Positions 56,294 through 64,000 of a stretch of 64,000 nucleotides of DNA are shown piece after piece. How positions within the stretch are numbered: position 1 is the stretch's first letter; each line of letters opens with the position of its first letter. The translations under genes were made by a program, and so were the position numbers. The notes beneath the pieces were generated by a model that saw only the letters and a program-made list of their open reading frames with translations, had not been told where the DNA came from and made no database searches. Location: assembly GCA_973895155.1 (NCBI GenBank), contig OZ316892.1:558001-622000 (forward strand), read 5' to 3'. The stretch is from Marsupella aquatica (lineage: Eukaryota > Marchantiophyta).

Positions 56294-59200
56294 TGTGGTG
56301 CGTCCCATGGCTCCCTAAACCCAAGAAACCCCCCCAGCGCAAGCCGATTCCCGCAGGTTTCGCGCTTGGCGAGGCCGTTTCTGTGGCTTAGCGGCATGGG
56401 ACGCTGCTAACCTCCTTCTACTACTACTATTAACATTTTACACACATATATTGGACAGATCCTTCATCGGGTCATGAGATACGTAGCCGGCCTAATCTAG
56501 GCCTTTCCTTGTCTTCCCCTCCGTCTTGTTAGGTATGTTTGGATTCCGCCGCTGGAATGATCCCCAATAGGCTTGGTTAAGCCGCTAAGACCTCTCTCAG
56601 CTCGACACATCCAACTCTCACTCCCCTGCTTACTTTCCTTCCTCTGTTAGTTGATGTGGGCACTCTTCACACAAGTTAATGCGACACACAAATAGCAAAA
56701 TGACTCCTTCTGACTGAGTCATACCATGCACTTGTCATACAAACAGTACATCTCATACACAAGCATTTAAATACTGCGGCTTGTTTCTTCAGCCACTCTG
56801 TTTGGTTGTCGGCCCGCCGCTGTAGGTTCTCCATCTTCCTCGTGATTTCCTCCAACTCCTCTTGGGTCTCATCCAGGTCCTTACGTGCCTCCTCCAGCTC
56901 GTTTTTGGCTTCCTCCAATTCCCTGTGGGCTTCCTCCAATTCCTTCTTGGTGGTAGCCCTCTCCTCCTGGGTTGCTCTTAGCTCCTTGTCGAGCTCCGCT
57001 ACGACCTCAGACTCCATGTTATTCATCTTGGCATAAGTCTGGTCGAGCTGGGCGTCCTTCTCCCGCAGGTCGGCCTTGAAGCTGGCCGTTAGGGACGCAA
57101 GCTCCTGCTGTAGCGCAATAATCCCTTGATAGGATTTCCCTAACTCGGCCTCCTTCTGCTCAAGGGTTCTACGGATGACCTCGAGCTCTTCCTTCAACGC
57201 CCTCTCCCTTCTCTAAGTCTCCATCGTGACCCGGTTGTTGACTGCTATATGGGCCTCCTCTGCGTCTCTCAGCTCCTTCTTCCATTTCTCCCTATCCTTG
57301 ATTGCGTCGGCCAATTCTCCCTGGGTCTGAGTCAGTTTATCCTTGATAGTCTGATTATCAGCCTGCGCGGTGTCCAACTGCCCCTGCATGATGTTCAGCT
57401 CATGCCGCTTAATCCGCAGTTCATCCTAGGCTTTCTTGGCCGCCCTTAGATCTTCAATCTCGGCTTCCATCCTCCTAAGCCGCCGGATGACCTCGTCCTT
57501 CTTGCTTCTCTCTAAAGCCACCGCTTCTTCTAATTGGTGCTTCTCCAACTGCTCCCTATGGAAAAAGGGTCCTACCTCCAACTCCTCCCCAAAGATGCCA
57601 AGCGCAAGTTCCCCACATATCTCACCATACTCCATGGCTCTATTCTTAGCGTAGGTGGAGTAAGTAGAAGTGATCGGCATCGCCCAACGCGGCCTCTGCT
57701 CCCAAGCCGTCTTGCGGACCTCTTCAATCGTGGCTAGAGGTTTGCTTCCTTTTTTGGCTAGCCGCCTGATGTCCTCCGGCCAATCTCCTCCTGGAAAATC
57801 CTTTTCCCTAGCCAGGGCTGCCTCCTCTGCTTCCCTAAGTCGCTCCTGAAATTCCTGTGCCGTCTGCTTTATGCCGTCAAAGCTCGGGGGAGCAACATCT
57901 GGTGGGGGAGACTCGGGGCTACTCTGCTGGTTGGGGTCCCCTCGAACTACCCTTGGAAGTGTGGGGATAAACCGGCCACAGGTCCTTACTCCTGGAACGT
58001 GATGGTCCGACCCATAGCCGGAGTTATCATGGCTGCAGTCCTCCACTGCCTCCTCCACCTCTTGGACTTCCGGCTTCTCCCTCTCCTCTTCGTCGGTAGG
58101 AGCTTCAGGCAATTCTGCCTCAGATTCAGAGCTTGAGACTCCCACGTACATTCGAACACCCGGCTTGGATTCTGGCCTGATTCTCTCCTATTTCCGGTAA
58201 AGGGGTTTTCCCTTCTAAGTCTGCTTAGGTTGACCTCTGGGGCAGTGTCCTGTATTGGTGCCGCTGCCGAAGCTGGTGCCAGTGCCGTCTTTTCCTTCTC
58301 CAGCATCTTCAGCAGATTCTGCATGCTTGGTTGCTGCATTGGCAAGTCTTCCTTCCTTGGCCTAAACACCTGCTCAATCGTAGGGCTAACAGGTGGTTGA
58401 GGCTTCTCTGCTACCGGCCTCGGTGCTGGAGCTTCCTCGGGTGCCCTTACCTGCAGGGGAAGTACTGGGGCAAAGGTCTGACCTCTGGCATACCGGCACA
58501 ACAGCGGCATGTGATAGCCAAGCCGCGACACGCTCCCCACGCCGATTACCTGCTGCTCCTCCTTTAAGATCTTCTTCAATTGGTTGAGGAGGTACCCGTT
58601 GTAGTCCCGGCTTGGGTCTGGCCTCTCTGCCAGATAGACCTGTGCCTTGTCGATCTCTGCCCTCGGCAAGTTACAATGCATGGTCACCCGCAAGAAGTCG
58701 ATCATCTCTCCTATGTGCGTGTTGGTGCAGGTGTTCCGGAAGAAGCCATTCTTCATTGATGGCCCGGGGAACGACCAGAACTCCTTGTCAGGCAAGGTCT
58801 TCCTGGTATCAACTTTGGTCTTATTGCCTATCGGCAAGCCAAACACTTTGGCAATCACCTTGGGAGTAAGATAGAAATCCTTCCCATATATCCTCATGGA
58901 ATTGGTCTCGGGTTCCCATGACCCCACGAATTCTAATAGGTCTGAATCCGGCACCTCCAGCTTCAGCCATGGTAATCTTACAAAGGCCTCTAAGCCGGAT
59001 CCGGCCTTGAAGCCTTGGTACTTCTTGGTCTGCATGGCCGTAAAGCATGCATCCTCCTCTCGTGCAAAATGTAGTTGCACCTCCTCTTGTAGGGTTGCCG
59101 CCCAGCCCTTCCAGGTGTCATCCCTGGTTGGAATGGCATTGATGGGATCGTCCTCCTCTTCGGCTTCTCCCTGCCTCCTACTCTGCTGCTCGGCTGGCTT

Positions 59201-59999
59201 CTTTGGTACCGCCGACCTCGTTCTTTTTGCCGAGGTGGCTTCATCGTTGACGGCTCACTTCCTCTTCATTTCGGCTGCCGTGGAGGTTTCTCCTAGCACG
59301 GTTGCCTTTGTCCACCCCTCCGTGCTACCCTTCAACTCCCAGTGTATGTTATTGCAGTGTTTGATGGCTTCTCGGATGCCGACGACTCTATCTTCGCAAA
59401 ATAGAAGATCGTCGAGCTGATTGGAAGTAGGAGTCCACAAGAACTCGGCCTTGATGAGTTTGCCTCCTAAGAAAGCCGTCTTTTGCAGCTCCCACAATCG
59501 AGCGAGCTCCTGCCGTTCTCGAGTTGTCCTTTCTGATTCTTCGTCCTTGTAAGTCTTGATGTACTCAGTTGCCCGTTCGAACAGGCATCCCCAGAAATGT
59601 GCCGCTTGATTGACGTTGCTCATACCCTCCTTAGGTCAATCGTCGGTATCTACTCTCTCCCCGAGTGCTTGCCTAAGCAGCTGACAGTAGTTGGCCTCTC
59701 GTAGTCGTCTGCCTAGTTCGTGCTCGCAAATGAGCCACCATTCCCTGCAAGCGCTCCTTACCCCTCTCCTCTTCCGGTCCTTCCTCCCGTTGATCCTTCC
59801 TAGCCGCCGACGCTTAGCGCGCCCTAACCCTAATCTTGTTTTCACCCCCAGCGTCCTTACCTCCGGCCTCGGTCCGGGTTCCATAGTCACCCCTAATTGT
59901 TTATATTTTCCTTGTTTTGTCCCTATACTAAGGTGTTTCTAGGGTGTACTCCTACTTTACCCACTTAACTGGCCGAGTGATTCCTGGCTAGGCATCACA
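56294..59999 (-). mobile_element. 3706-bp solo LTR with internal deletion, in the ParB-methylase gene (TSD GTAGC)
   Basis: GTAGC at 56289-56293 and 60000-60004. Same family as the 4.66-kb LTRs but more diverged. About 950 bp between the LTR tail (CATACACAAG) and the ORF (AAGCATTTAAATAC) are missing, joined at AAG (56761-56763). Confidence 0.9.
56764..59884 (-). pseudogene. LTR-encoded ORF, decayed copy lacking its C-terminus
   Basis: Pieces 59884-59636 (the start ATG is ATA here), 59623-59255, 59080-57986, 58151-57426 and 57197-56764 are collinear with the intact protein; frameshifts and stops separate them. It has the most amino-acid differences of the five copies (for example AEVNLSRLRRENPFTG), so it is probably the oldest insertion. 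Confidence 0.82.
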
Positions 60000-60988
60000 G
60001 TAGCCGACTCCATGTCCATCTTGAATTGTCGAGAATAGGATTTAATCTTATTCTCGCATAAGATATACATAAGTGCTCCTTGAGGCATTTTCTTGGAATA
60101 CCACGATCCTTTTCGAGTCTTCTGCATCACCTGCCCAAACTTCTTGAAGTTTGCCCCATCGATGATTGATTTGTAGTATTCTAGATCGTTGGACAAAATC
60201 CTCTTAATTTGGTCTGCATCAAGTATCCAGGAAGGTTCCACCACGGCCTATCCAAGTCTACAAAAGAATTGTTCAGTCAAAAGCGCCAGGCGCTAGTAAA
60301 AACTACACTATAAAAGATAAGGATAGGTGAAATTCAAAGAGAGACTTACTGGTTCACAGTATGCATAGCCGCCTCAATCTCAATCAAAGATCCCTTTTCA
60401 CCCTTGAAGATAGTACATTGCACACGCGGGTGATACTTGCTATCTTCCGGATTTTCTTTTGTAACGATCAACCATGCGTAAAGTCGATGGTTACCGTCAA
60501 AAACGTAAAACATCTTATCTTATAACACCATGAAGTCTGGATCGGCCGCACATTCAGCTTCTAACTTCTCATTCTTGGCCACCCACACCGGGTCTCAGGT
60601 TGCTCGAATTTCTGGAGTACAGGTCTGGACATTCCCATTCGAATCTGCCGGCTGGACATAGAACAACATTCCGATTTTTGAGTTGTATCCTGTGCTACGA
60701 AAAGAGTCCTTCAACTTTTCAATTGAAGGACTTCCCTTCTGTAAGGTGCGGACAACTTCCAAGTGAACCAAGCGGCATTGGAATCCTTGGGGGGTCTTTG
60801 TCGTGCCCTCGAAAATCCTTGCCAAACACCATAACGTGCTTGGAGATAATGTCGGACATCGTCAGTGACATTTCTCCTCGATCTTCCACAACGTATGTGT
60901 TGAGATCGTCCATCTTCGCTCTCCTGCTCTTCAGAAATGTGACTACCGTGACTGTTTCGGGATCTTGGGATGCTGTAGACCGTGTCAC

Positions 60989-62070
60989 ACGACGACTGTC
61001 TACAGTTCCAGAAAACGAGCACTCGGATGTCTGGGAATGGATCTGCTCTCTCTACCCGTTAGCACTATACCCATGCGAGGTGGTGGGGAGGGTCCATGTT
61101 TTGCATACACGAAGTGCTTCACGATCGTGATGAGTACCTCATTCGTACCGTACTTCTTCTAGAGAATTCTTTCACGAAGAACCTCCAAAACGGAACCTAA
61201 ATACAGCGGACAAGGGAGGTGGGGAGAGTATCATCTCTAAACTATCCCCTCGATACATTGATATCTATTTACGACATTCTCCTGAGCACCACTTGTCAAT
61301 TCTGGATTAGTTGTTCGAATACCGTTGGCATATCTTCAACGTTACGCGACCTAACGTTACCGTTGAATATGACCGTTAAAGAATAGTTCGGTGATTTTAA
61401 TCTATATTCCTAGGTCAAATCTGATATTGGTCAATATAGTGCCTGGCGCTACCCAAAACGATCAATATTTAAACCCTAAATTTTCCCTAGGTTAGGACAA
61501 CATTGACCCCGAAGTATAAAATAAAAAACAAAATGAATACAATTTTTGAATAGTTGTCCTTAAATGAATGTCATGATTACGGTTTCAGATTAGCGCCCGG
61601 CGCTAATATTAAATGGGCACATTTTGGTAAAATTTAGGGTTTAGATAATATTTGGAAAATAGCTGCAAACATTAGGATCTATTCTGAAACCCCGGATAAA
61701 ATATTCCAGTTTAATACCACAATTTAGGGTGTGGGTTTGAGTAGCGCCTGGCGGTAAACATATATTGCACCATTTTGGGTCCATGTTGGAGTGAGGATGT
61801 TTGAGTAGCGCCCGATGCTACTCAATTAAGATGATTTAATAAACATGATTATGCTCTTTGGAAATGGACATCTTAGGCTCATTAGTGTAAATGTCATTGA
61901 CATAATGACAAAAAAAAATTATTGTGTCAGATGTGCTTTCGACCGGTAGTGATTCTGTCGTATTCTAACGGCTCTGACAAACGGATTATTCACTATGAAT
62001 ACCATTGTGTGCATTCAAAGACATCATTCATTATTGTGAACTGAGTGTTTTTGGGTTGGATGATCTTACA
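60989..62070. promoter_or_regulatory. Divergent intergenic region between methylase-like and transposase genes
   Basis: AT-rich, with no coding frame I can support. It carries four palindromes of the TAGCGCC series and should hold both promoters. No TATA box can be assigned with confidence. Confidence 0.5.
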
Positions 62071-64000
62071 ATGTCGAGGTCAATCATTCTGACGCGTCCG
62101 TCTACCGGTGACCTTGTATCCATTCCATTGTCGGCCAATGACGTATACAAGCAAGTTAGTGAGAATTATCTCTGTGGGCGCTTTGGTTTGGATTTGAACG
62201 ACATTGAGGACATTTTGGAGGAGGGAAACGGCGATGAAACCTCTAATTTCACTGCTTCTTTTGATGTTGATGACGGGATTCATTTTTGGCACCTGAATGC
62301 AGGAATTCGGTATTCTATTGTCATTCGAAAACCAGTCGCATCCGATCTCCCATCTTCATCCAAACCCTTTGTTGATGTTGTCTTGCTTTCAGATAGCGAC
62401 GATGATGGACCTTCTGGTTTGCCTAAGCGTAGTGCTAAACCCCCTCACACAGTTGTTAAACAGGAGGTTACCCCTGTTAAACAGGAGGTTACAGCAATTT
62501 TTACCAAAAATTCCATTGTGTATCAGAGAAGTGCAATGGATACCATTCTCAAGTCAACTGGTTCCAGTGAAATCTCGAGGTTCATCGCGGCTGGGGACTT
62601 CTGCCATGAACAAGTTGGCTGTTTGCCAAAGAAATACAATGGAAATATTGTATTCGAGTTGCCTCCTGCGGGAGCTCTTTCAAAGGGGTCACGTCTACGC
62701 AACATGGACCGGTCAAAGGATTGCTACATTTGGACCAGAATATTTCCTACATCAGCTAATGTTCATCCCAAGAAATATTGGGAATTTGGTAAAGTAACAT
62801 GCACTGGTTCCATTGAGTGTAGGAATAATACTTGCGACTATTTTCGACGGAAGCAAAGGAGGAACCAGAAGGCCTGGGGTGGAACCCCCAAACTTGGCGG
62901 GCAACATCGTGTTGGCTCCTTCATTGACGAAGGTGGAGTTGTTTGCCAATTTTGTGATCAAGTTCCGTTTTGTGTCCAATCCTGTCCAACAAGGTTATTT
63001 TACATGTACCCTCAGGTTCTAGTTGACTCAGAAACCTGTACTCACATGTCCCGCTTGGCAATTCATATGGGGATCCACAACCATCCTTCAAGAAAGGTGT
63101 TTTCTCGGAGCGCAGAGAAGATTGTTGAGGAGGTTATCAAAAAGAAATTGGAAGGAAATCCAATTTTCACCCCTGCTGGTGTAAAAAATGTGGCGACAGG
63201 GTCCTTTGTAAAGTCCTTGTGTGAAAGTGTGGAAGATATTCAAGATATTGAAGAAACAGAGATATTTGAGTCGCTCATGGTAGTTTCCACACCCCAGAAG
63301 TTTGCGTCCCTCTTTCGTAGTGTTAGACAGGACCAGAAAGGTCGAGGTGAACTTGATTTTCTTGTTCGGTATCAAAGAAAGAAATATCAACATGCCATTT
63401 CTCCAAAGGTACCTCCTACCAGGTCAAGGATCTCAAGAAGACCGTCCTCACATATTCAAGATGACTTCGGTCGGCCATGGATCAGGCGTCGATCTTTTGA
63501 GACAAATGCAACCTGGTGGAAGTCTCGAAGGTGCTTGGGTAAGTTTTGATGTGATGAAACAACTCACAAAAGACTGGGTTACTTTTAGTGCGCATATTTA
63601 TGATCACAACTATCGCACTTTGTGTACCTTATTTACCTGCGAACTAAAAGCAGAGGATACAGAGTCGTTCGAGAAGGCTTGGAGACTAATGATTGAGGTG
63701 TCCAAGGAGAATGGATTAGAAAATCCGATTATTCATGGATTCATGGCGGACAATGCTCAAGCTGGTTGGTTGGCAATCCGAAATGTCTTTTTTGGAGGGC
63801 ATCCAAACCCAAAGCGTGAGCGAACTGACGCATTCCATTTCTACCAAGCCTTCCATCGCCATTCAGTTGAAGGAGTGATTGAAGAGAGTCAAGCAGAGCA
63901 TCGTAGGCTTTGGGATAAGATGCGAAATGCCCCCACGTTTGTAGAGGCTTACAGAATTTCAAGGGAGATTGCTTTGTGGTGGCAGTCGAGTAACTGTGTC
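62071..64000 (+). pseudogene. DDE-type transposase candidate with Cys/His DNA-binding region (3' end outside window; one frameshift)
   Basis: Starts MSRSIILTRPSTGDL (ATG 62071; an upstream in-frame ATG at 62005 is possible). Residues about 105-150 hold acidic and duplicated KQEVTPVKQEVT segments. A Cys/His region follows (CTGSIECRNNTCDYF, VCQFCDQVPFCVQSC, CTHMSRLAIHMGIHNHPSRK), of the WRKY-GCM/FLYWCH kind seen in MULE-like transposases. Near 63400 the frame changes by one base: the first frame ends its similarity at YQHAISPK, and the next continues LLPGQGSQED, GGSLEGAWVSFDVMKQL and GFMADNAQAGWLAIRNVF to the window end. The Asp residues in SFDVMK and FMADNA are candidate catalytic residues. 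The same DVM...ADxAxANW pattern recurs in unannotated plant proteins I recognise only loosely. Confidence 0.6.

Larger units (their letters stand above)
53240..60988 (-). pseudogene. ParB-like nuclease domain fused to a degenerate beta-class N6/N4 DNA methyltransferase domain; split by a solo LTR
   Basis: Minus strand. Exons: about 60988 (or ATG of MDDLNTYVVEDRG near 60914) to 60350; 60257-60000 plus 56293-55216; 55057-54354; 54234-53665; probably 53550-53240. Splice phases agree (CA|A, C|GT). Exon 1: VRTLQKGSPSIEKLKDSF and GMLFYVQP, then MFYVFDGNHRLYAWLIV, the ParB-like DGxHR motif. Middle: a large helical region (55.2-56.3 kb), then Lys-rich KKRGRK. C-terminus: VPKWNVTDHTAAESFFRAM and DGMLAILYSDD, later PVGFMQTVLELFTIPKDIVI followed by DWTVGSGSTFIAGDYSGR, the SAM-binding DPFxGSGTT motif, and IGLENHREFVETASR. 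The expected (D/N)PPY before it reads LPTG. Damage: extra C in a C6 run near 60790; stops TGA near 60592, TAA near 60527, TAG near 60247 and TAG near 54451, mostly C-to-T in form. Confidence 0.68.
53162..61820. repeat. Series of TAGCGCC-N-GGCGCTA palindromes in introns and intergenic DNA
   Basis: At 53162-53176, 54310-54324 (AGCGTCGGGCGCT), 55093-55107, 55164-55178, 60282-60295, 61438-61451, 61591-61605, 61742-61756 (one arm altered) and 61806-61820 (altered). The copies at 54310, 55093, 55164 and 60282 lie inside introns of the methylase-like gene; the last four lie in the divergent promoter region; none lies in an exon. Confidence 0.85.
53146..64000. mobile_element. Large DNA transposon (right end beyond window) with methylase-like and transposase genes
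   Basis: Two divergent multi-exon genes share one intergenic region (61.0-62.07 kb) and the same palindrome series. The minus gene encodes a ParB/N6-N4-methylase-like protein, the plus gene a DDE-type transposase candidate. The left boundary is hidden by the Helitron end at 53145; the right end is outside the window, so TIRs and TSD could not be checked. The transposon call rests on the transposase similarity and repeated palindromes. Confidence 0.6.

Noticed and set aside
63403-63422. Tiny intron (GTACCTCCTACCAG) in the transposase
   Set aside because: 14 bp is too short for splicing; a single-base frameshift is simpler.

Overview
The window is a gene-poor, transposon-rich piece of a plant nuclear genome. 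The only ordinary host gene is an intronless PPR-DYW organelle RNA-editing factor at 449-3322. Its near-identical PLS repeats and complete DYW deaminase suggest a moss or another early land plant. I cannot name the species from sequence alone.

Layout: 1-11.1 kb holds the PPR gene, a decayed tyrosine-recombinase exon (Crypton/DUF3504-like, minus strand, 5.5-6.1 kb), a 352-bp MITE with an 8-bp target-site duplication (TSD; 7661-8012), small repeats and an old LTR-like stretch. 11.1-25.1 kb holds a broken LTR and then a Ty3/gypsy element on the minus strand (13712-25121). 25.1-53.1 kb is a Helitron (Rep-helicase gene in pieces, 3' end at 53145). A 17-kb CACTA element (28514-45506, TSD TAT) interrupts the Rep domain and a solo LTR (46787-51441, TSD TCGGG) interrupts the helicase domain. 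The CACTA element is itself interrupted twice by solo LTRs, at 34626-36640 (TSD GTTAG) and 39311-43970 (TSD GTCTC). 53.2-64 kb is a second large DNA transposon. It has a minus-strand gene for a ParB-like plus DNA-methyltransferase-like protein (53.2-61.0 kb, split by a solo LTR at 56294-59999, TSD GTAGC) and a divergent plus-strand transposase gene that runs off the window.

Three things stand out. (1) The transposon at 53-64 kb pairs a transposase with a prokaryotic-style ParB/N6-N4 methylase fusion; three of the four introns of the methylase gene, and the divergent promoter region, carry the palindrome TAGCGCC-N-GGCGCTA. (2) The CACTA element carries a SET-domain (histone-methyltransferase-type) gene next to its TNP2 transposase. 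(3) The Ty3/gypsy family has LTRs of about 4.66 kb that contain a long open reading frame. The best copy (39426-43049) is 1207 codons and intact, and three solo LTRs with perfect 5-bp TSDs show that the whole 3.7-4.7 kb unit is one LTR.

Two of the three elements therefore carry chromatin- or DNA-modification-like proteins. Most element genes are broken by insertions, frameshifts and stop codons; most stops look like C-to-T changes in CG or CHG context, as expected for heavily methylated plant DNA. Removing each insertion together with one TSD copy restores the host reading frame, which fixes the nesting order: Helitron first, CACTA next, solo LTRs last.
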